Shown: positions 53,927 to 64,000 of the stretch, piece after piece
How positions within the stretch are numbered: the stretch's first letter is position 1
How the letters are laid out: every line of letters starts with the position of its first letter
Assembly (NCBI GenBank): GCA_934047225.1
Contig: OW203989.1
Location: forward strand, 4,997,977 to 5,061,976
Direction of reading: 5' to 3'
DNA: 64,000 nt
From: Ypsolopha sequella
Taxonomy: Eukaryota; Arthropoda; Insecta; Lepidoptera; Ypsolophidae
Translations under genes and position numbers: made by a program
The notes under the pieces: generated by a model
What the model was told of the DNA's origin: nothing
The model's input: only the letters and a program-made list of their open reading frames with translations
Database searches by the model: none

Positions 53927-55147
53927 TTATGTTAGCGATCAAACCCGATTTTAGGATAAAGAAACACGCAGTGCGAAAGGGGCGGATTCAGGGGGAAAGG
54001 GAAAAATATAAGTTTTATATCTTTATAAAAAAACTAAAATAGCTAACAAAATTTACAAAATATAAAATCTAGATACTGTTGAAACCCATCTAAAAAAATA
54101 TGTTTTAGTTCTTTACATGGTTACTATTCGTCAAGCGAAGAGAAAAAGTGTGTTTGAAGACCTCATTTCAACAATGACTTCTATCGAGGAAAATTTGTCC
54201 AATCATCTTTTCCAAAAACAAAACACTAGTCAAAATTCATATCGAATTATTATTATAAATTGATTACATTTTTCCGGTTATTTCATGAAATATACAGAAA
54301 AGGAGCACCCGTATTTTTTTACACATCGCCCTAAAGTCAAAATACCTATAAAATGTCAACAAATGTATAAAAAAAGACAAACATTACCTGACTGCAATCA
54401 AGATTTACGAGAATCAGCTACTGCAATGCTTTGTCTCAAAACATACATATATACATGTGTACCCCAGAGTACAGTAGGCAGGGACTACGGATTTCTATCT
54501 GATACGATTCTGACACACCTCTTTCGCCTCTTCCACATCCAAGCTCTTCTAAAAACTAAAAACATTACACAAAACAATATGAATTCATAAAAATTAAACT
54601 TACAACTTAAATTTTCTGAAGATTTTACTATCCACTTGACATTGCACCCTGCAATTTTACTATTTAATTGTTAAACCAAAACCTTTTCTAATCTAAAACA
54701 CGAACTCAATTCCGGCGAGCGGTGCGGTCACGTAGACCAGAATTGTGTGCCAACGGGTTAGCTGACGTTAGTCACAGGTGCTATATCTTGTTCTAGGCAA
54801 TGCGATGCCTTTTTAGGGTTACATCAAATAATTGAAACCCTTAAAGAAGCCTTCAATGACATAACTCAAAAATGGTTTGGTCGATTGAGCTGAAAAAAAA
54901 AGGGAGAACTTTTTTGATGACGTCATATTTTTTTTGTTTTTTTGAAACTCATATGGAATATAAAATAAAGCGCATATTCAAGCAATGACGGACCCTTAAA
55001 TGTTATACGACGTATAAGTTACACAGCAAACAGGAAGTTATGTATGCATGAGGTTGTTTGTAAACATTCTATTTTTCAAATGTTTATTTTTAACAATACT
55101 CGTACTCAGTAGTATTTTGTGCAACTGTGGCATAATGTGCCACATTA
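53927..55147. other. Intergenic DNA, nothing recognised
   Basis: The 101-codon frame at 54285-54590 has no recognisable domain and I do not call it a gene. Confidence 0.4.
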
Positions 55148-55384
55148 TATAAGGTCTTTCAATTTAAATGGAAAGTAATTTAGGAGGTGATTCAGTATCG
55201 TTAATACATCACATTCCACTGCAAAATACTTTTTTTTACGCGAACTTTTTTTTCACTTGTCCATACAAACTGAATCAGCTGATCGGACCACTTTGTACTG
55301 AGAAGTGAAAAAAAAGTTCACGCAAAAAAATTGATTTGCAGTGGAATGTGAATTACTTTCCATTTAAATTGAAAGACCTTATAT
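55148..55384. mobile_element. Fold-back MITE
   Basis: 237 bp; both ends read TATAAGGTCTTTCAATTTAA inward, and the arms stay complementary through ATGGAAAGTAATT, ACATTCCACTGCAAA and TTTTTTTTCACTT. Non-coding. Confidence 0.78.
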
Positions 55385-55696
55385 TATATTAGTGCTTGTT
55401 TACGAAACGAACGAAGTTTTGTGCAAGTGTCTCAATGTATAAATATGTCCAGTTGCACACAATACTTTATCTACAACCATCAAAAAAAAAAAAACCGGAA
55501 AGAAAAGAAAAGAAAAAAGAAAAAAATTTATTTGCATAAATTGTGGTATACATAAAGATGGTGAGGTACACAAAATTTGTTCAGCACAGTTTACCTTATT
55601 CAGGCATGCAAATTTTAGATTAGGTATACATTTTATAATATCTATTCATAAAGTTTCTATAATAACATCACTAATTTCTAAGTAACTATAAATTTG

Positions 55697-58562
55697 CTAT
55701 ATTACAACAGTACTTAAATTCAAAAAATCTTTAATGTCATAGAAACATTGCTGTGTTAAATAATTAAATAACAGTTTCTTAAATAAATTGTAGGGCTTTT
55801 CTTTGAGACTGTCTGGTAACTTATTAAAAATCTTTATTTGCATAAAATATGTGGTTCTTTGGCAAAATTCCGTTCTGTATTTTGGAGTTATTAGTTTGTT
55901 TGGGTATCTAGTATTAAAATTGTATCTATCACTATACTTTAGGAATAAATTTGTATGTGATTTCGTGAAACATGCCATTTCATAAATATATAGACTTGGC
56001 AGGGACAGCAGTTTGTTTCTTATAAAATATGGTTTACATGACACAGTGGGTTCCAAATTGAAAATTGCGCGTATACTTTTTTTCTGTACTATAAAGGCTC
56101 TATTTATTTCTCTCGCATTTCCCCAAAGAATAAGTCCGTATCGTAGCAGTGACATAACATATCCGTGATAAGCAAGGAGTGCAGTTTTGGTATCTGAAGT
56201 TCGTTGTAAACGATATAGAACATATACAAAACTATTAATTTTTGAACACATTTTTTCTATGTGGGGAAGCCATGTTAAAAAACCGTCCATTGTTATGCCC
56301 AGAAATTTTGTTTCTTCAGTTTCTTCAATACTTTCTCCATTACATGTTATATTTACTTTAAGATGTTTAATTTTTTTTTTTTTCTGAATTGAATGAATTT
56401 GGTTTTGTTTGTATTAATTTTTAAGTTATTAAATTTAAGCCAGTCCACTATTTTTGTAATATTATTATTTACATCATTTTCAAAGCTTTCAAAATTATCA
56501 CACACATTAACTACAGAAATATCATCAGCAAACAATATACATTTATTGTTTATAGCATCTGGAAGATCATTGATGTAAATAAGGAAAAGAAGGGGTCCCA
56601 GGACACTGCCTTGTGGTACACCAAACTTATTTACAAGAGCTGTGGATTTGTATTGCATGTTTTCACATTTTTCATTAATTTTATTTATTTCTACAGTTTG
56701 TTGCCTTTCTTTGAGGTAGCTATCTAACCAATCCCTGATTACACCGCGAAGACCATATCTTTCACATTTACTTATAAGAAGTTCATGCGAAACAAAATCA
56801 AATGCTTTGCTCATATCATAATATGTTATACATGTGGCTTTACTTTTATCTACGTTTTCAGTTATTTCTTTCACAAGTTGAAAACCTGCCAATGCGGTTG
56901 ATTTATTTTTTTGAAAACCATTTTGCTCAATTTTTAAAATATTATACTTATTTAGGAAATTCATAATTCTACTGTGCATAGTTTTTTCGAATATCTTTGA
57001 GAATATTGATACAAACGCTATTTGTCTATAATTTTGTACATCTGTTTTGTCACCTTTTTTAAATAAGGGCTTTATTATTGACGGTTTTAGAGCTTCCGGA
57101 AACGTTCCTTCCTTAAAGGATAAATTTATAATATAACTTAAGATTTCTGATATATAAACAGCACTGATCTTTATTATTTTAGTTGCAAAGCCATCATAGC
57201 CTACGGCACTTGTATTTTTTAAATGTTTGATTATAGAAATGATTTCTGTAGTATCACAAGGTTTTAAAAACATAGTGTTGTTGTGTATTTTTATTAAATT
57301 AGAATATTCGTTATTTGAAAAATTTGTACTTTTTATATGTTTACTTTGTTCGTCTATGAAATTTTTATTGAATTCGTTAGCAATTACTGTAGGGTTGGTT
57401 AAAATTTTATTGTTAATGTTTATTTTATCAATTTCATTTATCTCTTTAGGTGTTGTTTTGTCTTTTATTAGATTCCATGAGGTTTTGCACTTATTTTTTG
57501 ATTGAAGAAGAAGTTTTTTACTAGCATTAGATTGAGCATTAAATATAATTTTTTTTAGCAATTTGTTATAATAACGAAACTTGATTTTATCCTGGCAATT
57601 TTTTGTATAATATTGTTTATATCTCAAGTACCTACTTTTTTTACATGAATTCCGTATCCCTCGCGTGATCCATTTTGCAGTGATAGGTTTATTTTTTATC
57701 CTTATCCTTATTGTTGGAAAACAGAGATCATAAAATAACGTAAACAAGTCCTTGAAATAATTATATGCCATGTTCACATTATCTGTTTCATACACCTGTG
57801 ACCAAGATAACGAACTTAGACATTCACAGAATTTCCTTATATTGTCATTAGAGTAATCTCTTTTTTTAGTATAATAAACTGGTACAATTGTTGACATTTT
57901 ATTTTCAATAGGGAATGATAATATCTGACATGTATTGTGATCTGATAATCCGCTTTGTATAACTGATACATCTATTTTATCTGTTATGTTACTGGCAATG
58001 TTATCAATACAAGTTTTTTGTCTCGTTGGTTCATTAATATGTAACTTAAAGTTAAAATTTTTAAATGTAGACATTAATTCTTTACACACTTTAGTACTAT
58101 CTTTTAGTATATCAATGTTATAGTCTCCACATATAACAATTTTCTTTATTCTTTTTCTATTTAATTTATGTAATATATTCTGTAATTTGAGAATAAATGT
58201 GGATACATCGGAATCAGGAGTCCTATATACGCATAATATCATACATTTAATTTTAGGGATTTCAATTCCGCAGCATTCAAAGACTGCATTAGTACAATAT
58301 TCTTTGAAGTTTATTTCTTTAGTGAGTATGTTAGGTTGAGCAAAAATACAGACCCCACCCCTCTTCATATTTCTAGAATAATGTGCAGCTAATTTATATC
58401 CCAGTATTTTAGCATTCGCTTCAGTGCCTTCCTTGAGAAAAGTTTCACTAAAACAAAGGATATCTGTTGTCTTAGTTCCGTTTAGATCCTCCAGTAAAAT
58501 TTCTATGAGGTTTCTCTTATTCAGTAAGCCAGCAATATTTTGATGGAAAACTGTGCATACAT
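55697..58562 (-). pseudogene. LINE ORF2: endonuclease and reverse transcriptase, one frameshift
   Basis: The frame is open from just after the ORF1 stop: CTVFHQNIAGLLNKRNLIE, DILCFSETFLK, then MKRGGVCIFAQ (58368), VICGDYNID and QSGLSDHNTCQ (endonuclease of the APE type). The reverse transcriptase follows: SAVGYDGFATKIIK, QIAFVSIFSKIFEK, YDMSKAFDFVSHELL, FGVPQGSVLGPLLFLIYIND and catalytic FADD (56521-56532). After QFRKKKK an A-run of 13 (about 56376-56391) shifts the frame. The other frame continues with EETKFLGITMDGFLTWLPHI and ends at 55697. No ATG begins the frame before 58368, so ORF2 may be reached by reinitiation or frameshifting, or the start is mutated. One indel in the homopolymer would restore a full-length gene, so a sequencing error is possible. 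Confidence 0.88.
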
Positions 58563-58564
58563 TA

Positions 58565-59728
58565 TTAATTTTCTGAACGAAATAACTGCTTTTTGTCTTT
58601 GGTATCAGTTGTTATATCTTTATTCGTATTTGTTGATGTTGATGTCCTTACCAAGTTATCAGTATTATATTCATTACCATTTATGAATAATTTGTTATTT
58701 TTTATGATTGCGTGATGTCCACTATCGCGCGCATTTTTCATTTCTTCTGTTAGTAGTTTCCTTTCAGATAATTCATTCTTTGTCAAATATTTAGAAATAT
58801 ACAGTCCAGTCCCTTTAAATGCATAAGCATTTTGCAAAACATAGTTCGTAGTTCTTTTGCTTATCAACTCAATTTGTATGGGTCGACGATATCCCTTTCT
58901 GCCTATACGTTCGATTTTCTCTATATAACCGTCTATGTTTATATTCATGATATCATAGAACATATGGTTTATTTTTGTATATAATTCTTCATAGTTCTCA
59001 CGACCGTGCTCCCACATGCCATATATGACGAATTTTTTATCCGTATTATCCTCCTGTTTAAAATTAGTATTGTCACTTTGCGGGGCGTTTTTTTCAATGT
59101 TTTGTTGTATTATTAGTTGTTCATTAATTTTATGTACAGCTTTTTTCAGCTGTTCATTTTCTTTTTCTATTGTTTTTATTTTAATATTTAGTTTATTTAT
59201 ATCATCCTCTTGGTTATTTTGTTTGATTTCCAATGAATTTGTTGTTCTTATGAACTCTGTTTTGATTAATTTAATCTCTTGTTTTATTTCTGTTTTTATC
59301 ATAGCCTTAAATTCTTGTAGTAATGAATTTTTTATTGAATCCAGTTTTCTGTCCAATAGTTCTTCAAATTTTGACAGTGTGATTGATTCTTCGTAATAGG
59401 TATTACCATGACTCTCCAAAATTGACTCATTCACAGAAATATTACCAAGCTCATTTTCTCTATGTTCCGTAGGGGTGGTGACTAAAGGGGTGGTAACAAT
59501 CGGGGGATTGTGAGAGCGTACAGGTGTACTATCGCTATTATTGCTTTTATTGCGATAAGTAATATTGGAGCAGTTAGGACAGATCCATTTATATTTTTTT
59601 CCACAATAGTTTTTCATAAATTCCGCTGAAGTCATATTCAGACAGAGATAGTGGTACGATTTTTTGCAAGCCGTACATTTTAGAACTTCCATGTTGGTAA
59701 TACTAGAATTGCATGCAGAGCAAATCAT
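58565..59728 (-). CDS. LINE ORF1: PHD finger, coiled coil, RNA-binding domain
   Basis: 387 codons from ATG at 59728; an in-frame TTG four codons earlier is less likely. Residues about 3-52 form a PHD-type C4HC3 zinc finger (CSAC, CTAC, YHYLC, WICPNC). A Ser/Thr/Pro-rich linker follows (VTTPLVTTPTEH). Residues about 115-220 are charged with heptad-like leucines and isoleucines (INKLNIKIKTIEKENEQLKK), a coiled coil for oligomerising. From KFVIYGMWE (about residue 233) a LINE ORF1-type RNA-binding fold follows, with RIGRKGYRRPIQIELIS. The frame is intact. Its role in the family is to coat the element RNA. It overlaps or abuts ORF2. Confidence 0.85.
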   Translation of the reverse strand: MICSACNSSITNMEVLKCTACKKSYHYLCLNMTSAEFMKNYCGKKYKWICPNCSNITYRNKSNNSDSTPVRSHNPPIVTTPLVTTPTEHRENELGNISVNESILESHGNTYYEESITLSKFEELLDRKLDSIKNSLLQEFKAMIKTEIKQEIKLIKTEFIRTTNSLEIKQNNQEDDINKLNIKIKTIEKENEQLKKAVHKINEQLIIQQNIEKNAPQSDNTNFKQEDNTDKKFVIYGMWEHGRENYEELYTKINHMFYDIMNINIDGYIEKIERIGRKGYRRPIQIELISKRTTNYVLQNAYAFKGTGLYISKYLTKNELSERKLLTEEMKNARDSGHHAIIKNNKLFINGNEYNTDNLVRTSTSTNTNKDITTDTKDKKQLFRSEN

Positions 59729-59841
59729 TTTGTAATTCAATTTGTATGAAAGTGAAATTGAAAATCGCTGTTATTGATCAAATATGAAAGATTATAAGTT
59801 CCAAATCACATGTACAACAAAATAAATTCATAAAAAGATTG

Positions 59842-59922
59842 AAGTCGGGCGGGGTTTGAACTCGCTTCTCGAAAGCGCTGCGGGCGTTCCTAGTAGCACC
59901 GCTAACCACTTTGCCATCCAGT
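59842..59922 (-). repeat. tRNA-like sequence (SINE head)
   Basis: On the minus strand there is an A-box-like TGGCAAAGTGGTTAGCGG and a B-box-like GAGTTCAAACCCC. The flanks do not form an acceptor stem, so it is not a working tRNA. It lies about 110 bp upstream of LINE ORF1 and could be a SINE or an unrelated neighbour. Confidence 0.45.
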
Positions 59923-59929
59923 AAGATAA

Positions 59930-60362
59930 TTGTCAGTACGAAATAAGTTGTTGCTATCTTCCACTTTATGTGTTTTCATGGTAATTAACGACTATATTTG
60001 TGTGGCATTGAACTTCCTTTGTTCACAAAATATGATTCATAGCCACTCACCGATTGTTTTGGAATGTGTAACGGCCAAGTTTTCGAAGATTTTTCCTGTT
60101 TTTAAGGATTTAACTGATATAATTTCTGTATTTAAATTGACACTATTGTTTCTTAAAGCTTTCTGGTTGTAATGGTATATATTTACACTAAAAACAATAA
60201 CTTTTTACTACAAATTTAAAATTAATTATCAGGAACACACAAACGCACGTCTGACTCCGAATGAAACCGCGGACGAAAAAAAAGTCGACCCTTCGTCTCG
60301 AAAGGAGAATCGACCCTTAACGATCACCGCTAGTTTTGAGACCAAAGTAAATAGGCCTCCTG
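59930..60362. other. Intergenic DNA, nothing recognised
   Basis: No supported gene. Confidence 0.4.
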
Positions 60363-60594
60363 CCCCCCTATTCTGTATCTTTATTTGCCAACTGTACTAG
60401 GTGCCTATCATCAAAAACATAGATAAAAACTGAAATTTCAAAATTGCCTTTAGTGGATATTGAACTATTAACAATCTGTGTCGTCACTTGAAGTGCGAAC
60501 ATATCCTTAGGAAATCGGAATTCTATAGTATATCTATGTTTTTGATGATAGGCACCCAGTACAGAAGGCAGCTAGAGATACATAATAGGCCCGC
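60363..60594. mobile_element. MITE family E, copy 2
   Basis: Matches 51003-51238 end to end (CCCCCTATTCTGTATCTTTA to AGATACATAATAGGCCCGC). Confidence 0.65.
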
Positions 60595-61337
60595 TGGACT
60601 CGAATATAAAAGTCCGAGCCCGCAACTACCAGAAGGCCGACTCGACGACGGAAGAATTTCGAATTTCGTAATTTTCGGCAGAATTTCGTATTGGCATTCA
60701 ACCGAGTATCTCTGAGATCGTCGTACGTCCGCGTCTATGTGTGCGTGCGCCTGTTTTCGCTAGTTATGCGGAGTAAACATTCTGTAAGTGGTTATTTTGT
60801 GGTATTAGTATTACTTACATGCCTGACACCATCAGAAGCGACAATGAGTACTCGTCGTGGTATGAAATTAGTATGTAGAATTTGTAGATGAGACCTATCA
60901 AAAGCTAGAAGAGTAAAGAGGGCGGAGCTTAAGAAATTAAAACAGACCGTTATTCCTTGGGATTGGTACTCTAGCGGTGTTATAATAAATTTGGCTAATC
61001 ATAGCACCGAATTGCGGTGCTATAATTGAATATTATATCATCGGTCAAACGGTGTAGGTACTTACCAAACCGCTTTTGATGTTGTAATTACCTTGTTGTA
61101 GTATGGGAGTCGATAACTTTTTATTTATTTATTATTTATTAATAACTTTGTAGGTAATATTTAATGGATACTAAAAAAAAAAAAAAAAATCGCAGAAAAA
61201 AACAACTTTACATTTTTGATTGTTTCCGCCAAACTTTAAAAAAGTTTATTGGCAGATGTTACTCTCTTAACTTAACTACTAGCCGACTAATACTACAAAA
61301 GAAAAATTACTTATAATTAAAGTTACACAGAGATGAC
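60595..61337. other. Possible promoter-like or LTR-like stretch, otherwise nothing
   Basis: GAATATAAAAGTCCGAGCCC at about 60603-60622 resembles a TATA box followed by GC-rich sequence, and 60700-60860 is less AT-rich. It could be a solo LTR piece, but I see no paired end and no primer-binding site. The 66-codon frame at 60691-60891 is not assigned. Confidence 0.25.
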
Positions 61338-61341
61338 ATAA

Positions 61342-61806
61342 GGCGATTACCGTCGCCAAATTAGCAGCTCGATGTTTGTCTGTATGAATATCGACGGAAA
61401 CGACATTGAAATAACGTTCAAATCAGTGCACAATGCGTGGTGGCTGTTACGACGCTCGCTGCGTCCTTGAAAGGGCAAAATAGAAGAAAATAATACTTTT
61501 CACATGGGCTTCATTGTTCGATTGAATGATTCTATGTTATATTTATAGCTTTCAAGTTTATCTGTTTATCAAAGCATAAATGAATTAAATCACCTAGGCC
61601 GCTTAGGAGCAGTAGGAAATTCAAGCCAAAAAACACCATTCAGTTGAAACAATTTTTCTTATAGAAGTTTTGGTGGTACGAAAAAGAAAAATGTTGCATA
61701 TGTTGTCCTAGAGTTGATAATCCAAATACATTTTTTCAATATTTTTGGTTTTACCATTAAAGAGGAGTAGGCTTTAGAAAGAACCCATTTGGCGATAGTA
61801 AGGGCC
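61342..61806 (-). mobile_element. TTAA MITE family B, copy 3
   Basis: Inverted copy of 12770-13237. The right flank is TTAA (61807-61810) and the left is ATAA (61338-61341), a one-base change from TTAA. Non-coding. Confidence 0.78.
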
Positions 61807-61810
61807 TTAA

Positions 61811-63454
61811 GGGATGATGGCACATATCAAGAAACAAAAAACTTACTTAAATACACATAAATGTATTTTCAGAATATTTTTGAATATTTTAACTGAGATG
61901 ACCCAATAGGGTCTGGTTGTAAGTTATACCATACAAATTCTGAATATAGATATAAGAAACATAAGGTGAAAAAAATTGTAAATTATTGGTCCAAATATTC
62001 TCAGTTACATAACACCCCGATCACCTTCCCAGAAGAATATCCCGGCAAATATTTGGAAAACGAAAATCCCGACCAATAAATTTGATAAAGGTATTGCTTG
62101 CTGTGTGTCCAATAAATAAACTTTATAATCCGAACGTTTGCCGCCAACTGTTTGCGCTTAGCAGGGACGTAGTCGGGATATTTCCTTAGATATTGGTGTC
62201 GATTCGGCGAAACACAACTTAACTTGTTTAACAGGAATAACCTTATTTTGAGCATCCTGTCTTTGTCTTTTCAATACAGAAAGAAAAATACAGAATGCTT
62301 AAATTAAGTTTAGTCCTGTCAAATAATTTTAGTTATGGTGCGTCGAATCGACACCAATCTCTGTTTAAAAACTGTTTTTAACTACTCCTGTACTGCAATA
62401 TGACGATATTTTTCGAGTATATGACATTTTGTACAACAATTGGTATAAGTATTATTGTTCAAAAGCTAATTTGACGCAAATGAAATGGTGTTTATATCAT
62501 AGTATAGGCCTATCTTTGCGATTTTATTGGATGCAGTAAACTGCAAGTAATTGTGTATCAAATAGCCGAAATATTAAGATCAAATAATAAAATATGCCTT
62601 ATATTTTTGTACTTAAATCCTCATTATTTACAGATAAAAAATAAAAGAATACCACGTTTATTCGGTAAAACACGAATACCTTCGTCTTAAGGAGGTATTA
62701 TATTTTATTAAGTCTACGAGACTATCCTCTGGATATTTATTGTAAAAGTCAGTCATTTATTTTTTAGTTTTTAGCACTTATTTTAATTAGTACACGTTGT
62801 TGATGTAAATATTTCATAAGATTCTGCTTATGCTCATAATATAGTTATTGCAAACTTCAAAATTGCTTTGTAAATTTACAAAATATGACGTCTTCAAATA
62901 TCTTTTATTGTTTTTGAGGCATTAAAGCATTTTATATATTTCTCAATTGGTTTCAAAATTATTGTGTTTAGGTTATGTTATATAAAATCATTGGTTTTGC
63001 CGTAAAAAAAACAGACAGGCGAAGCTTTACCCGCATTTTTTTTTCTGACGGAGATCAAAATAATTTTTCATGCTTACCCATTTCTTCAAATACGCCCCTG
63101 TTTTGTAAGCACAGAGAGAACGATAAAAAAATCAGATTTCAGGGTGCCACTGAAACGCATTTTTTTTTCGCATCATCCTCCCCCCCCCCTTGGCTACGTC
63201 CCTGCACCCCAAGCGCAGGACGCGAATATGCGACGTTCGTTAATTAAAACAAATTCCGGTACAACTCGCGTAATCCCTCTAACAGTGTGTTTGCTTATTC
63301 ACAGGGTGTTTCTGTTATTTTCGAGCGTGTGTCGCGGGATTAACAAAAACGTCGATGCTACAGAGTGGGAGGATGGATCAGCAAAGACTCGTTGAAAGGA
63401 TATAATATACTGGGTGTTAAGATGAAGTTCGGAAGCCGGAAACTGGTGATAATA
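61811..63454. other. Intergenic DNA, nothing recognised
   Basis: No supported gene. The frames at 62001-62255, 62975-63247 and 63144-63395 lack motifs; a C-run lies near 63180-63190. Confidence 0.4.
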
Positions 63455-63790
63455 CTCATCCATCCATCCATTCATCAGCCTTTTTTTTTTCGTCCACTGT
63501 TGGACATAGGCCTTTCCAAGATTTTCCCATACTCACACACGCTGGGCAGGCGGGTTGGTGAGCGAGATGCCGCAACCCTCGCACCAGTGACGCCGCTGCT
63601 CGTCACCAGTCTGTATTTACCGCCATCAATCGGTCCCAGGCATGGTGGGCCACCTGGTTTTATGCCTGTTCGAGAGCTGTCTGAGTAAGAACTCTCCCCC
63701 GAATAACTTCGAGGGGGTTTCCAAGTAAGATGGTGGTACCTCCACAGTCGAGCCCGGCATCAGCTCTACCACTAGAGTATTGGGTCATCA
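63455..63790 (-). mobile_element. RTE-like LINE 3' end fragment
   Basis: Inverted counterpart of 16841-17185: on the minus strand GGTAGAGCTGATGCCGGGCT, CCACCATCTTACTTGGAA, GGCCCACCATGCCTGGGACC, ending GGCCTATGTCCAACAGTGG and a GGATGGATGG tail. Confidence 0.6.
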
Positions 63791-64000
63791 CTCATCCATA
63801 CGAACATCTTTTAACATGGCGCCAAATCACGAATCGCAAAAAAAATCAGCTGTTCCATAGAAAAGTTACATAGATATTTTTTTACGTAATCTTGTTGGTA
63901 TGGACGAGTTGTATCGAAAGTTTCCGGCTTCTGCAACTTCATCTTAACGGGACACCTGACGCTAGAACATCAACAACACCAGGTTTTCAAGGGTTCATTG

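Larger units (their letters stand above)
55496..59760 (-). mobile_element. Nearly full-length two-ORF LINE (Jockey/CR1-like)
   Basis: About 4.2 kb on the minus strand: ORF1 (59728-58565), ORF2 (about 58562-55697), a short 3' UTR with AATAAA at about 55535 and an A/TTTTC-rich tail (about 55496-55530 on plus). The exact 5' end is not visible; the sequence just upstream of ORF1 is short and AT-rich. I could not find a target duplication by eye. Confidence 0.85.

Noticed and set aside
54285..54590. 101-codon plus-strand gene
   Set aside because: No domain, no splice or regulatory context, composition like its surroundings. Left as unassigned DNA.
59016..59396. 126-codon Ser/Phe-rich plus-strand frame
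   Set aside because: Antisense of the LINE ORF1 coiled-coil region.
59842..59922. Functional tRNA gene on the minus strand
   Set aside because: Box-like motifs without a complementary acceptor stem.
60603..60891. LTR retrotransposon with TATA box and gag start
   Set aside because: Only a TATAAAAG-like word is seen; no second LTR, primer-binding site or gag/pol sequence nearby.

Overview
The window is eukaryotic and looks like an insect, most probably a moth or butterfly (inference). It is AT-rich and has one intron-containing animal gene. The rest is packed with repeat types typical of lepidopteran genomes: tRNA-headed SINEs, Jockey/CR1-like and RTE-like LINE pieces, mariner and Tc1 relics, hAT-type and TTAA-flanked MITEs, and Helitrons ending in CTAG. 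I see no prokaryotic gene, operon or CRISPR array.

Host gene (1-3100): two exons of a plus-strand gene for a single-pass membrane protein with CUB and LDL-receptor class A-like modules. The 5' part lies outside the window. I found no other convincing host gene.

Region 3.1-21.6 kb: SINEs, paired copies of a 350-bp MITE, a dead mariner, TTAA-flanked MITEs, LINE 3' ends, a 42-bp minisatellite and a hAT-type MITE with an 8-bp target duplication.

Region 21.6-46.4 kb: the most structured part. Three nearly identical, internally deleted Helitrons (H1, H2, H3) lie in the same orientation. A 7,834-bp unit (spacer D + spacer E + Helitron) is present twice in tandem. Copy 1 is 26972-34805. Copy 2 is 34806-46350 and carries an extra 3,707-bp TTAA-flanked piggyBac-like element, which contains part of a YqaJ-type exonuclease domain. 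H1 is interrupted by a 2.6-kb 5'-truncated LINE with an 8-bp target duplication. H2 has the left flank of H3 and the right flank of H1, as expected for unequal crossing-over between two Helitrons; a false duplication in the assembly would look the same. The block also seems to sit inside an older Tc1 element whose transposase halves now lie at 27343-27851 and 46422-46690.

Region 46.4-64 kb: more fold-back MITEs, LINE relics, a 60-bp-class minisatellite, a hAT MITE inserted at the end of another MITE, and a nearly full-length two-ORF LINE (55.5-59.8 kb) with one frameshift in an A-run. I saw no new multi-gene functional system; the interest is in the nested transposon history and the duplication.
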